DNA of 64,000 nt from Lamellibrachia columna (lineage: Eukaryota > Annelida > Polychaeta > Sabellida > Siboglinidae), in the NCBI GenBank assembly GCA_963662155.1, contig OY759261.1, forward strand, positions 66,760,681 to 66,824,680, read 5' to 3'. The notes under the pieces were generated by a model. It was not told the DNA's origin, ran no database searches, and saw only the letters and a program-made list of their open reading frames with translations. Each line of letters starts with the position of its first letter. Position 1 is the stretch's first letter. The position numbers and the translations under genes were made by a program. Shown here one piece after another: positions 12,966 to 26,286 of this stretch.

Positions 12966-15900
12966 CAAGGTATTTCCTGGATTGTAATAAAAAAATTTTT
13001 TAGTTTTCCTTTTCAAGATGTTTCCTACAAATTACAAAAAATGCAAATACCATAATTATGTTAGCACCATTTAATTGCCCAAAACACTAGTACAAAATTA
13101 TACCAACATCATCATGTCTGAAACTGCCAAATCAACATGGAGATCAACAGTACTGAACCTTCACACGTTATCGGCCATTAATTGACACCCAAACAGATAA
13201 CAAGTTTTTGTTTTAGACACTCCACCTGCCATATGACACATACTTTTTGGTTGACTATGGACCATCAAATTGTCAACTTACAAACAAATCCAGCTGTCAG
13301 TGATTTCACAAAGCTAACTCCAGAACAGTAGCAGAGAATAATCGTACTCAGTAATCATTGATAATTTTTTTAGTAATCGTACTCAATTAATTGGTCAAAA
13401 AGGCCATTCGTAATTGTACTTGATTACACTGCCAAAGCAAACGTTACTGTTTACAATAAAAAATTTCTTGCACATATTTCTGTTGCCCAGGTCCCAACTA
13501 CAATGCAACCAGCCTTTTCTCTTCGTTTGTATCTAATGCATGTACAGTGACTGCAATTTAATATTGTTTGTTTTTAATTATATTACTTGTAGTTATAATT
13601 TTGTCCCAAAACTCATGGTAAAGAACCTGTGTAATTGTAATGTAAATTTTTTTATAAAAAGCATTCAATATTCAGTATATGTTCAAGATAAATATGTGTA
13701 ACAAGATATCAAGTTACAATTATGACATAAAACAATCTGTGAATGTAATTGTGTACGTTAACTTATATGCATCTTTACCACATAACATCTAAGATAAAAT
13801 ATAAAATTTCTGCATCATAATCACGGCAATGGAATAAAAATGTTCTGGAATTTATCGCAACCTCAACTTTGTAACCAAACACCGATTCGGTTTTGCTGAA
13901 ACGTGTTTCCAGACTAAAAACATCCCGCAATTGCCCAAATAAATTAAGATTTCAATGGAAAGTTACGCTAACTTGTGTTATCGACTCATTAATTGACTTG
14001 TGAATAGCAAGCAAGTGTATGATAAGACGATAAGCCCCGCATTTATTGCTGCATGTATCACAGCATCAACTGACTTAATTTTGAATTTACGATATGCAGA
14101 AATATGGAAAACACATGCCAGATGGGATATTGGACAAACAGAACTGTGGGGATAAAACAGTAGTAAATACATCACAATCACACTAAGCACTTTCCAGACA
14201 GTTCACATTAAGTTGCCAGACAGTTTAATTCAGCCCAAGATTAAGGATGAAACTGTTTAAATGAGAATAAGTTGCACTGCCACCGAAACAACGACAAAAC
14301 ATTAATGACCATACACACAGTGTTTTCAAGTCTGCAGGATCCACATTGAAGGCTTAAACTGACCTATTCATGTAAACAAATTGTTTCTTTTCACAGGTTT
14401 ATTTTCTTGGGAATTTGATACTGTCTGTTTTCACAAACTTCTAAGGGGTTTAATTTCTCGGGAATTTGATACTGTCTGTTTTCACGGAAACTTCTTAAAC
14501 TCAAAATTGTAATTATTCTGCCAATATAGTATACGAAAACATTTTGTTTCTAATCTGTCTGAAGGAATACCTTATACAATTTTACATTTTAGCCTGTGCT
14601 GAAAAGAAATAATTGCACCCAGATCAACCTGAAAGGGTTAACTAATTATAAATACATTGTTTATGGGAACTTTTTAACTGACTGTTTCACAAGTGGAATG
14701 GGCTGCAGTCAGGACTAGACATGGCTTATTATGCCACTTCCATCCAGTGCATAACCATTTATCATCTGTCTCGGGCAACTCCCAGTTCAGCACTATTCTA
14801 TAACCAACTGGCTGCAAGTAGGCAATACCTGGAAGTACAGGCTGGGGTCAATCTGGGGTGAAAGTTCATTTGGGGAGGTCAGAGAAATCCAGGGGAAATG
14901 CATTACTTGCCTGAAGCATTTCTGGCATCTGGCAGACAAATGTGTATGTAAGGAACAAATTCACAGCTGCAGTGCACATAATTATTCCTTTGCCCATAAT
15001 ATAACATCCAGCTCCAATGTGCCGTGTACAAACAGAAGTGGGTAAAACCATTCGGTACAGCCCAGAGCCAATTTAAGATGTCAGCGTACTCACAAGTTGA
15101 AACTGGCCAGTTCATCACTTGATTGTTCGTCTTCTAAATTAGGAAGTCACACGGAGTCCTACCAAGGGTTGCATAAGGAGTACCGGGGGTGAAACAAGGA
15201 GTCTCAGACTCACGGGTAAATCAATGCCTGCTTACAATACCTATCTTACCTATTTACTGTCACTTTCCAACAGTCTGCTGCGGTTGCCTATAAATGCTTT
15301 TTGGTAAGTGATCTTAAAAAAAGTGATCTAACTTCTAAGAAAAGAAGCGCACATTTTATGCTCAACGTGTAAGTGAAGCTCTACGATACACAGAAGTAAA
15401 AAACCACAAATAAAAGACTAATGCAGTTCACAAACGTCAACAATTGTTATTGCTGTCATATAGAAAGGCTACACGACAACACGTACAGGTAATACAGCCT
15501 GGTAGCATGGAAGTAGAAAACACAGTTTAAATTGGGCAACATTACTGTTTTATTATCTTATCAATTAACTTTCCACTGTTTTATGGCAGCAAGGGGTCAT
15601 AACAAACATGCCACAACATAATCCTGGTAACGGCAGAGAGCTGTGAAATCTCTGTCATGGCATGTCAGCTTTCTTTAATAAACTGCATTAATGTAATATA
15701 ATATTATACTGAATATTCATTCAGTAATACTACCACTATACTATCAAAACAGTTGGTATTCGAGTTCCTCACAATAGAATTTGTAAATGATAAATTTGGA
15801 ACTAATGTATTATTTTTTCTGACTAGATTTTAATTGTATTTTTACAAGTATAATGTATTTATCTTTCTTTGCCTTATTTAACTTCTCTGTAATCATTACA

Positions 15901-16289
15901 TAACAATGATAATTTTATTCAATTCACATTCTATTCACATTTATACACATGTTAAAAATATATAAAAAATATATGTAGTTTTGTTAGTACTATTAGCAAT
16001 CTCTCAGGTCTTAGAGCAGGCCTCCATGGATCATCAAAACTATGTAAAATATGTACAAACCATGCACACTGAAAACAGATGTCTTGAACCTCTGAAATCA
16101 ACAGGACACAATGTCCTGACTCCACAAAAACAATAGGACATTCTACCATGAAAGATGCTCATTGATTTTGGTTGCACTTTGAAACTTGAGCAGTAGTAGT
16201 AACTAGTTCAGCATACAGCGTGCAATTCAGTGGAGTTATAAAGAACAATACTAATAAAAATGAAAAGTTTTGCAATTATTAGGTGAACA
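12966..16289. other. No gene recognised
   Basis: AT-rich. A tandem duplication of about 55 bp lies at 14394-14515 (GGGAATTTGATACTGTCTGT twice). No exon, RNA or transposon protein was recognised. Confidence 0.5.
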
Positions 16290-16660
16290 AATTGTATTCT
16301 TCAATTGATATTTCATCAAATTTTCTGTAAACTTTGAGTTCTCAACATCCTAATCACCAACATACATTCTCATGGGGAAATAAACCTTGTCCACTGAGAA
16401 AGAAAATGAGTTAAGGCCTGAATGGTCTGACTTTGCTTTTACTGTCTGGTACAGTAACTTAATATTTGTTTTTGATGCAAATGTTTGATTATATTGTTCT
16501 GGTTCACAATGTTTCAATAACAGAGTAGACAGTTTCCATGCTAATTGACAGCTTCCTGGCTGTTACCAGATTCAGGGTGACATATGAATAGCAGACAAAC
16601 ATGATTTTAATAGTAAATTTAAGGGGTAAAGATTAACAGTATCAAATCAAAGATCTGCAG
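16290..16660. repeat. Interspersed repeat family, copy 1
   Basis: Shares an ordered series of blocks with 38350-38895, including TGATATTTCATCAAATTT, CAACATCCTAATC, CTGAGAAAGAAAATGAG, GCCTGAATGGTCTGA, TTGATTATATTGTTCT and TTCCTGGCTGTTACCAGATT. Copy 1 lacks the extra segment of about 200 bp present in copy 2. It is non-coding and its class is unknown. Confidence 0.8.
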
Positions 16661-19269
16661 GAAGTGAGTAAGCATATTTGAAACCAGCAAGATCTAGACT
16701 AGCTGAGATCGCATAACCGAAATCAATGGAAGAACTGGTACACTGAAGAACTTAAGCCAGAAAATCTTGATAGTGCCTAGTAATGGAAGTATTTCGAGCA
16801 CGCCACTTGGTGGATAGTGACCTCACTAATGGAGCGCCCGCTGTTGGAGTTTTGGCATTAGCAGCGCCCACAGCAACTAGTGAATAAAACAAAATTGTAA
16901 AACACCGCCCCTAATACATAACCGAAGTACATCTATTATCGTTTAAGTGCCTACTTCAGGGCGAGAAATAGACGACGCATTAGCATGAATTGCCGACGCA
17001 GCTAAATAGTGAGAAGCCGAACTAGTGAGCGAACTGTGGAGCTCCGTAAAGTTGTTCTTGATGTCCGCAGTGATAAAAAAGATAGGACCCATGACCATGC
17101 TGATGATAATTTTATAGGACATGACCTGATCAAGGTCACATCGATAGGACATTTCCAAGTTTATTCGGTCTATGTCAGATGTCCGAGCCCAATGTGCATC
17201 ACTGACAAACCGTTATTGACTCTGTACGTATGATCTAAACAAATAAACTTCACTTCACCTCACTTGGAATTTTGGAATACACTTTAAAACAAGAAGTCAT
17301 AAAATAAAGTGGAAATTAAAGTTATGCTCAATACAAGGTGGACCAAATAAAGAACATGACTTGCATATTAATTCTGAAGAACTCTATATGGAACACCACC
17401 AGAGCTAAATAAAAAAATTCTGCTGGTGTTTGTGACTCCCACAAATGTGTCACCATGATGGCAAAATTTCCCAATTTAATAAAATTTGATAACCAAACAA
17501 TCACAAACTTGGCAATACTTTTCCCTCATTTTAAACCAAATTAACAATGATTACTGCATGTAGAAAATTACTGCTGTATTAGTATTACTGCTGTATTAGT
17601 ATTACTGACACAGTTTTCTATGGCTACGAAACCATGTCAAATTTATTCTAGTTTCTGTCACAGCCTGTTTTGTTGCAGTTTTTATCCACACAAAGAGAGA
17701 CACATTAGATAAATAACTTGTGCCAAAGCAGCAGAAAAAGAAAAGTATGTGGAGACTGATGTGAAGGTAGAATGTAATCTTTAAACCACACATGCACATA
17801 GGAAGTGGAACATTCCAAAGGTGTGATAAAAATTCTAATCTAAACACGACATTTACTATAAGAAATATCCATTTCAATAGCAATAACCGCTCACAAGTTG
17901 TATGAATGTAATAAAAAGTTCCATGGAGGTGGTCATGTTATCTGGGCAAAGTAATTATATTGACCAGTTTGTATTTTAAATGTATCTCATTGCATATTGT
18001 AATTAAATATCTTTCTTTGTATGCATATAATCTGCATTGCTTTGTCATCCACTTTATCACTTCGCTGGCATTAACATCCACTCCTGTTCCTCACTGTCCT
18101 AGTATCTCTCAATGATAATTCAGTACTGAAAAACCTACTCGCAGAGGAATTATACATTTTTTAATTGCCAAATGTCAGTTTGCAAATCTTTCTGATAGGC
18201 TTAATTCACGATCTCCATTGCGTTGTGTCTTCCTGAACCAAATTGTAGGGCAATATAACGGAAGGTCATGGTGCCATTAAATAAAAACAATGTAATAATT
18301 AGAAATATGTTAACAAAGTTGGCATGGTGTTAACATTAAAAATATTTATAATTTGTTTAACAAAGAAAAAGCTCAGCACAAATCAACTGTCTCCATCCAT
18401 CTTTATCAATCAAGTTCATATGTATGCATGCTGGCTTTGTGCCAAAGCAAGATTTTCCCGCATCATCATAAGCTAATGAGCTCACAAATGCACCTCCACG
18501 CCCCCACACGAGACATGCACCTCCGCCCCCCCCCCACACAAGCCGTCTGTGCAACACTCGCAACATGCATTGTTTATAAATTACATGCAGCAAAAAGTCA
18601 AAGGTCCGTGAAAAAATCTACAGTAGCACACCAACTGGATGATGAAAGACTTTGGCGCCCCGTTGATTAACCATCTCGCTGCGACCCTGCGTCAAGTTAG
18701 TTAACTTCCAGCTTGCATTATGTATATTTTAAACAAGCTTTATATAAAACATTACCTGATTGATTTGTATGCACCAACAGCTCCGTCACATGTCTGCCAG
18801 CGCTCCAAGCAATCTCTATCATGGCTGCTTTTTCGTGCATTATGTATACCAACACGAAATAATCCAACTTTTTTGCATTCCTACACTAATAGTTCCTATG
18901 AAGTCTTGCATGTTGATTCATTTCTCTCCAGTAGACGAGCATGCATAAGCAGATCTACCAATTTGCACTTTTCGTGGGAGTCAAAAGGAAGTGACAACAA
19001 AGAAACCAAACGTTGTGATCAAGTTCTAATATTTCCCAGGGCAAATCGCAGCTAATTTTGCTCGAGATTTTTTTATCTCATGCTACTTAGTACATACCAA
19101 TTGTCAACAAAACACGAAATGGCCAATGACAAACTCATAATTACAACTTAAAGTATTTAGTCAAACATATGACAGATAAATGTTTCAACTTTACACAGAC
19201 AATTTGACTATAGCTGTTTGGTGACTGCACATGATATATTTGTCATCACCATCCATATTCTGCTTTAGA
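16661..19269. other. No gene recognised
   Basis: No supported feature. The open frame at 17009-17233 and frames near 18.35-19.05 kb have no domain or splice support. A C-rich run lies near 18525-18538. Confidence 0.5.
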
Positions 19270-19590
19270 CCCCTGTAGGGAATAAGTTACAGGCTTACAG
19301 CATCACTGCCGACCACACTGCCTGTTTGGCGCCTCTCAACCGCCCCACCATGTAGAAGTTCTGGCCGCGGGAGCTAGAATCAATGGGTTAGAGATAAGGA
19401 CCACCACTCATTGAGTCCACGGCAGGTTACACATTCACCTTGTGTAGGATCTTTTACTTCCCCTGGCATCAGGTAGAAAGAAGGAACCAATAGCTTTTAC
19501 TGTTTCTTCTGAAAGACATAGGCAAAGCACCATCCTCTCGATCGACAGGCGGGTGCTCTATCCACTAGAAACCACTCCCCATCACAACCA
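19270..19590 (-). mobile_element. tRNA-headed SINE, second type, minus orientation
   Basis: On the minus strand a tRNA-like head contains TAGTGGATAGAGCACCCGCC (an A-box-like stretch) and TGTCGATCGAGAGG. It is followed by a body with AGAAACAGTAAAAGCTATTG, CAGGGGAAGTAAAAGATCC and GTAACCTGCCGTGGACTC. A truncated copy of the body lies at 29210-29390. Confidence 0.6.
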
Positions 19591-19982
19591 CACACAGAAC
19601 ATCTGGTATTACAACCACCTTGTGTGACTTTGAATGTGAACTCGTAAAAACCTTGCCAAATACCAAGGGTACAAAAACATTAATTTGCTAAGTAAATGCT
19701 ATATCCAGATCCTTGTTCACTTCAGAGCAAGGTCACCAAGTGCTAAAAGAAAGCTCTCAATGTTGCACAAAGTTCAGTAACATAAACAGTGAATAGACCA
19801 GTCATGCCATCACAGATGATAACAAACCAGTCTTGGGAATTGGTTGGAATTTCATAATTGATCGTTGGTTATAATCGGATGGTACCAACCGATCATGCAA
19901 CTTCAATTATATAATCGGTTGAGCCTAGTTATTAAAGACTACATATCAATTAACATACAACTTATATATATGAAGTATGTTT

Positions 19983-19985
<3 letters not shown>
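19591..19985. other. No gene recognised
   Basis: No supported feature before the AT microsatellite. Confidence 0.5.

Positions 19986-20065
<80 letters not shown>
19986..20065. repeat. (AT)n microsatellite, about 80 bp
   Basis: Uninterrupted TA dinucleotide run. The Tyr-Ile repeat frames across it on both strands are artefacts. Confidence 0.97.
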
Positions 20066-20067
<2 letters not shown>

Positions 20068-21829
20068 TACTGGAACTTCTTTGGAACTGGAACTTCTTTA
20101 TTTGACAGAAAACATTGGAACTTGGAAATAACAAATGTGATTTGCAAACTGTGCAAAAAGGAATATGGAAACAAAGGTTCATAGCCATGTGCGATCCCAT
20201 GTCCAAGTTTTCTTTGGTCGAGCGACTGTCTTTCTGCTTATAAAACCAGAAATATTTCCACACCAGAGACTGGGCTTTGCTGCTCAGGCAGTTTGTATTT
20301 CTCGCATTTCATCCGTCGAACATGCCACATTTCGTAACCAATGACACATGCAATCACGGACCTATTCATGCATTTGTTTCACATTTTCCCAATAATCGAT
20401 TATGGATTTCATAATCCTATAACAAACTATATCTCCAAAGGTTGGAGGAATTTCAGTAAAGTACTACTATGAGAATACTTATTTCAATATGGACAATTAT
20501 TTTTTACAATACCACAAATTAGTTCAATAAGCTGAATAATGCATGCCTCTTTAAAACTAGAGCAGAAAAAGCAATTACATGATTATATTATTATTATCAT
20601 AATGCTCTCTGAAACAAAATGTTTTCAGGAATCACAGAATTTATCAAGCATGACGAAGAGTGTTGGTGAAATCCCAAGCAATCAAGCAAGCACAGCTTAA
20701 ATATAACACCGATACAATTTCTTCAAACAAAAGACCTCATTTATGGGATTTTAATTAAATAAAAAATTCTGAATTAATTACAAATTATTTTTATTTATGT
20801 GTCATTAGTTTTAATTGGTACAGTTTGTAACAACTAATAACGTTAACCATACTGGGTGAAGGATTGTTCCCACAGAATGCCATTACTTGTTGTATGTTTC
20901 ATGTACAACTTCAAGGATGGAATTTATCTTAATTTATTATGAAATACATTATGCACCAATGCAACCTGACTTAAATTATTCAGAATATATTCATCTATCA
21001 GTGTAAATTGTTGAGGGCAAATATATTTCTAACTAAGGAAAGCAGTTTTATACTTATCATCAATAACGCTGCTGACATGATTCCAGTAGATTTTCAATTG
21101 AAAGGGGCCAGATTTAAACAATTTATTTAAGTTGGTGTCTGCTGTGGCAACCCAGCAACAATAATCTGGAAAAAATATTCCCACAAAAATGCATACCTCA
21201 AAAACTACTTGACCAATTTTAGAATTATTTTCACATTTAAATTTACGTGATGGCAGCCATATCATAAATAGTGCATTTGCATTATTCTAACTAGAACTTT
21301 GTAGAAGCAACTGCAAGTTAAATAAATAAGCCATTAAATGGATTAACCATTAATTATCTGTGTCTGTGACATTAATTTTCAAAAAAAAAATACACCAATC
21401 TTTCACAGTCATCACAAATTATAGCAATGCCACCCCCCCCCCCCCCCACCATAACATGCACTGATTCTGAGAATGTTGCCCCTGTCCCTGTAACTTAGCA
21501 TAACATTAACAGAACCTAAATCGTGCATATGTCAGCTGCTACCGACTTTGCACATCTCCATAAGAAGTTAGAAAGTTGATGGGAAGACCATCAATCATAA
21601 ACACTGCCACGTTGTTTAATGACGTTATAAATATAAAAACAAAGTAACATTTTACTAATACCGTCTAATACAAGCCAATTACGAAACCATATACATAGTA
21701 TAAAATAATAACAAGCTACTAAAAATGTATTTACATAGAGCACACAGTAAACAATGAAACAAAAATATAACATACTCACATTATTTTCGCAAATTGCTTT
21801 TGACCTTGAGGTCGGTTTGGCGTCCGCAC
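20066..21829. other. No gene recognised
   Basis: AT-rich, with a C homopolymer-like run at 21432-21448. No exon or RNA gene recognised. Confidence 0.5.
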
Positions 21830-22990
21830 TAGCAACCACGCCACGTGGTTTGCGTCTTTCCGATTTGCGTAACTATTCTTTTTAACAACGGCTGCTGTTA
21901 TTTTAGTGTTACGTTCTTGCAGGACATCATTCAAAATAATGCCAATTTGATGGGCAACTCAACAACGCTAATAGTAATGTTACTACATAAACCGAACACA
22001 ACTGAATAGTTATTTCGTTCGTCGTCTCCTGTCGTTCCCAAAATGGCATCTCATCTCATCCTCCGCTCTGGTCAACTACGCCACGGACAAAAATACGCAA
22101 AGAAATTCAGAAACGACTAGACGCACATATTACATAATCGCATCTGCACTAGCGCGTCTTCGACGTTGCGTAATCATAGCGGTCGGCAGACGACATTCAC
22201 AATCATGCAGCGCCAGTAAATTAATTCAGAACTAAAACTTACCTCACAGTATAAATTCGCGCGCCGCTAGCCTTACCGGAATCCCGTCTGAAGTAGCACG
22301 ACTTGGCGTGACGTCTTGGGTGGTACCGGCGGGCGTGCTACGCAGATGCACCTCCGCCCATCCGACGCTAGCCTCTCAAAGTTAAAATTCGTCTCTTCGC
22401 GCCCAACTGCAACATTGTAACGACTCCACTATTATAGCTGCTAAACAACGCGCGCCGCAGCATCCAAGCCCTCTAGTGGGAGACCTAAACAGTGCTGCCC
22501 CCTGGTGATTACGATGACGCACTAAACGAAGTCGTCGGACGAAGCCATGTTTGTTAAATCGATGTTAGGGCAGCGTATACGTTACAACGTTCCAGAAATT
22601 ATCACTTACGTTACAACTCCCAAACCAAATGGTTTCGTGATCAGGCGTGTGTACCTACCTTGTAGGTGCACGTCATCCGTTAGGCTAGACGTGCGAAACG
22701 TCCAACCACGGACGGCTTCGAGCCGCGGTCGCGGGCGAGATCACCGGATGCTATTTGTATCTTAATGGCGGGAATTTAGCTAGCGCTTTGAAGTGGAATG
22801 GAACTGCGTCTGCGCTGTGGCGGGTCTAGCTTGGCGGGCTCACTGGACGGCGTCGGACTTCCATGAAATGCGTTCACTATTATTTGAATTACGTTGCGCC
22901 CGGGAGCACTAGTTAGTGTGTTCGGTATAATCCATTGCTTTATCTAAGGAGTAAACATACCGTTCGAAACAGATCTAGGGGCGTGGGGGC
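21830..22990. promoter_or_regulatory. CpG-rich patch, possible promoter region
   Basis: CG dinucleotides are much denser here than in the AT-rich flanks (for example around 22140-22330 and 22640-22860), and the patch has GCGCGC and CCGCGG motifs. A 73-codon plus-strand frame starts at 22547 in a usable ATG context, but it has no recognised domain and no clear splice donor. This could be a CpG-rich promoter or first exon of an unseen gene, or simply an unidentified GC-rich repeat. Confidence 0.3.
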
Positions 22991-23209
22991 GCACGCCTCC
23001 CCGTTTTGCCCTAGCGTCGATTATCCAGGATCCTCCATCGAAGTCCCATTGATGATTAATATATTAATCAAATGTGTTTAATCTATGTCATGGAACAATG
23101 CATATTTTAAACGTTAAAATATATGTATTTCAATCCACTCAAAATTAAATGAGTTTTTGACAGAATTCTAAAAATTATTTATGGGGGTCAGTAAGACAAA
23201 TTCTCAAGG

Positions 23210-23351
23210 ATCCCGGTGACCGGACCATATAAAGCTTCATATCGGTGGACTGACTGCCGAGAGTAGCTCCACGGTGGCCGGACCGTCCAGACCGACTTCC
23301 CGGTGGTCCTGCGTCTAGAGCGGCTCCCTGGTGGTTGAATTTCCGAGTCGG
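23210..23351. repeat. Diverged 28-bp tandem repeat, 5 units
   Basis: Five consecutive 28-29-bp units each open with a CGGTGR core (ATCCCGGTGACCGGACC, ATATCGGTGGACTGAC, CTCCACGGTGGCCGGACC, CTTCCCGGTGGTCC, CTCCCTGGTGGTTG). The units are strongly diverged yet keep period and core. Two related blocks with GCGGTCC at the same spacing lie at 23824-23878. Confidence 0.7.
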
Positions 23352-23499
23352 ATCTACGCATGGGCGTCCGCGGGGGGGGGGCAAGAGGGGCATTTGCTCC
23401 GCCTGAATCTAGAATTTTTTCGGACGCACTGTATATTCGTGAGCTCAAAGTATATGTTTACTTTAATCTTGTCAATATATATGTTTACTTTAATATTGT

Positions 23500-23502
<3 letters not shown>

Positions 23503-23575
<73 letters not shown>

Positions 23576-23577
23576 TA

Positions 23578-23613
<36 letters not shown>

Positions 23614-23619
23614 CATATA

Positions 23620-23693
<74 letters not shown>

Positions 23694-23708
23694 TATATAC
23701 ATATATAT

Positions 23709-23763
<55 letters not shown>

Positions 23764-23765
23764 TA
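23503..23765. repeat. Long AT microsatellite with scattered C/G interruptions
   Basis: About 260 bp of TA repeats with periodic ATACATAT interruptions. All Tyr/Ile-rich frames across it are artefacts. Confidence 0.95.
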
Positions 23766-23778
23766 TATCTCAGCTTAA

Positions 23779-23904
23779 AGTATGTTTACTTTAATCTTAT
23801 ATATATATATATATAAACCCGACCACGCGGTCCAATAACAGGAGATCCGATTCCGCGGTCCAGGGGCGTCCTCAGGAAGTTTTCCAGGGAGGATATATAT
23901 ATAT

Positions 23905-23969
<65 letters not shown>

Positions 23970-23988
23970 ATTAAAGTAAACATACTTT
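23779..23988. mobile_element. Small inverted-repeat (foldback) unit around AT repeats
   Basis: The arm AAGTATGTTTACTTTAATCT at about 23779 is repeated in reverse complement near 23966-23988. Between the arms are TA runs, a GC-rich segment with two GCGGTCC blocks, a CA run and a longer TA run. A related arm (AAGTATATGTTTACTTTAAT) lies near 23450. It may be a MITE-like element in which microsatellites expanded. No target duplication is clear. Confidence 0.4.
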
Positions 23989-24299
23989 TACTTATTTAAC
24001 TAACAGCGACGCTGGCGAAGCGAGCATGTCACATTAACGCAGGTGTAAATGTCAAACAAAATGGAAGACGAATATCCAAGGAATTGTTTTCTTTTGACTC
24101 CCAAGGAACCCGAACTTTTTGTACCAGGAAAATAGACACTGATTGGTCTCACCCTAATTTTTATCAACTGATTGCCCCAAAGCTTATAAAAATGTAACGC
24201 GTATAAGTAATATATTTTTTTCTGACCAGTTTGGTACTTTCATAGCCGTCAGTTCACAATGCACGGTATGTTGGCAACGGTACTTTTATTTACCGCCAT
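23989..24299. other. No gene recognised
   Basis: Short spacer between the foldback unit and the 3' side of the minus-strand retrotransposon remnant. Confidence 0.5.
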
Positions 24300-26265
24300 C
24301 TGGTGAACGAGAAGGACCAATGTTTTACTTCTTCTTTTCGTGTCCCTCACACAAGGTGTTGCCACTTTACGGCACATGTCTCCGCCCGGTCCGTGGCAGT
24401 GGCCAGGTCTTCCGGCGTACAAGGATCGTCCAGCAGCCGGCAGCAGAGGAGATGGGACATTGTCTGTTCAGAGGAGGTGGGGCATTGTCTGTTCTTCTCC
24501 GCAGTCACACTTCATTGACCGCGTCTCGTCAGTGTAGTGCCTTCTCCTCGTGTTGGTCTGCTCGGCCGACTCCGGTACGTATCCGGTTGAGTGAACGCCA
24601 GCAGGGCCATGGTTGGTCAGACCATGCTGGTAGAAATTCAGCTGGTTGCAATCCCATTTTGATGACTGTTCATGCTTCTTGCAGTCGTGTTTTCCACATT
24701 TCCAGTCTGGTGCTGCTGGGCGATGAGTTCAGCGGTTTTGTGAAGTTCAGTTCACCTTTCCGTGACTTTAATCGGCTCATAGCAGATATGTGGTTGTATA
24801 GTTGGTGTGTTGTATCTGCCGTTTGTCTTGATCTTTCTGTGCGACTAGCGACGCCTGATGTCCGGTGGAGCTATGCTAGTCAGCAGATGTAGGCTGTCTA
24901 TGTTGGTAGGTTTCAGGCAGCACGTTATGATGCGGCAGCAGTCGTGTAGGGCAGAGTTTAGCTTGTTTGCATGTGTTGATCTTGCCCATACAACCAACGT
25001 GCGTATTCGCAGCACAACAGCAAAGACACGACCGCTGGACCTTAGCGTCGGTTCTCTGCTTCCCCATTTAGAGTTGGCAAGTTTGCGGATAATGTTGTTT
25101 CGTGCATTCCCCTTCTGTTTGGAGTTACAGATGTGTGTTTTTCATGATAATGTTCTGTCAAGATGGATACCAAAGAACACTGGTGTTGATGTGTTGTCCA
25201 GTCTGGTACCGTTCCAGGTAACGTTTAGTTTGCGCGTAGTTGATTCAGCTTGTAGTATGTTGTCATGGTTCCTAGCGCTGATGTAAGTGTTGCTTCGATG
25301 TTGTTGAAGTCTTTGCTCTCGGATGTTGTTCTTCAGTGCGCTGATACCGGCTTCCCTTTCAGTTTCATTGAAGGGTCTTGTAAACCCCGGGTATCGTATT
25401 CGATCAAGACTTGCTTTGTGCTGTTCGTTTGGCGTACGTCCATTTAGCAGCAGTTGGTGAGCGACTTGGTTTGCTGTAGTGTTGTAGTGCTACTTTGCCT
25501 TTCGTGGATCGTTGCAAAGTTTTCGTATCGTTGCCCAAGCCTTCTTGCTACTGTGTGTCATGTCCGTAGATTCAATCAGAGTCTGCCATGATTTACGGTG
25601 TTCCTCTGAGATAGTATTCATCAGCTCCTCTTCCGCCTTGATGGTATCCTCGACAAAGGGGTCTGATTCGTAATTATGTCTGTATTGTTCATACATTTCA
25701 GCCGACTCGGGTGTCAGACCAGGGACAGAGTTTCTCCTACATCCGCGAGGGATTTTCTTCCTTGCAGCCCTTCGTACGGCATCTATAAACTGGCTGTAAC
25801 GTTCTGCTGTCGGTGGTATATCTTTAATGGTTGCACCTAGGTGTTGTGCACAACCGTGCCAGTTTGCCTTTTAGAGGTTGAACCGTCGAATGGTACAGTT
25901 TGAGGGGTGACCACTGCGTTCATTTGTAGGCCAATGGGTCTATGTTCGGAGTGTGGAACTGGATCCATCAAAATCTTGTTGCAGCATCCTGCCATCTGGC
26001 TGGTAACAAAGACGAGGTTTTGGTTGTAACCTTTCCGGCATCGACCACTGTTGAAGGAGCTGGGAAGTCTGGGGTCGTGATACAGACGGAGGCATTGAGC
26101 CTCAGCCCAATCCTCTACCAATTCACCTTCATTGTTCGCTGTCTTACATCCCCACTGTGCACTGTGGCTGTTCAAATCTCCCATGATCACCCGTGGTTGA
26201 TTTCCAACCGAGGTTGGTGGGTGGTCAAAGGAAAACAGTTCACCTGGTTTAATAAGATTTAGCAA
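24300..26265 (-). mobile_element. Degenerate non-LTR retrotransposon (LINE), minus strand
   Basis: Read on the minus strand, pieces of a Jockey/I-like LINE ORF2 occur in the expected order: an endonuclease segment (26262-25837), the linker before the reverse transcriptase (25696-25490), the C-terminal part of the reverse transcriptase (about 25290-24900) and a cysteine/histidine tail (about 24515-24380). Frames are broken by several stops and shifts, so the copy is dead. The catalytic core of the polymerase between the linker and C-terminal parts appears shortened. A 25-bp direct duplication in the tail lies at 24446-24495. Confidence 0.85.
24380..25700 (-). pseudogene. LINE reverse-transcriptase linker and C-terminal region, frameshifted
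   Basis: The frame at 25696-25490 contains SWQTLIESTDMTHSSKKAW, typical of the stretch between endonuclease and polymerase in Jockey-like elements. Further along the minus strand, in shifting frames, I read VTWNGTRLDN, FFGIHLDRTLS, RNNIIRKLANSKWGS, VVWARSTHANKL and CCLKPTNIDSLHLLTSIAPP, the usual C-terminal polymerase region. A Cys/His cluster with CDCGEEQTM and a HLL-CC motif follows near 24515-24440. Multiple stops and frame changes show decay. Confidence 0.8.
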
Positions 26266-26286
26266 GATTGCCATCCCAAACAACAA
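25837..26286 (-). pseudogene. LINE apurinic-type endonuclease domain, fragment
   Basis: A 149-codon frame whose middle matches the exonuclease-endonuclease-phosphatase fold of LINE ORF2. It contains VIMGDLNSHSAQWG (the GD-N-H catalytic block), then a segment like NNEGELVEDW, a hydrophobic LRLYHDPRLPSSF run, and SEHRPI, matching the terminal S-D-H-R-P-I motif with Glu in place of the usual Asp. In the family this domain nicks target DNA to prime reverse transcription. The N-terminal third of the domain is missing at the 26265 boundary, and the reading frame closes before the linker. I judge this a non-functional relic. Confidence 0.8.

Noticed and set aside
23354..23794. Tyr-Ile repeat open frames (also at 19865-20263 and 45441-46015)
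   Set aside because: Direct consequence of TA microsatellites on both strands.
24303..25286. Plus-strand frames of up to 190 codons
   Set aside because: They are antisense to the minus-strand LINE polymerase relic, which explains their openness and GC content.
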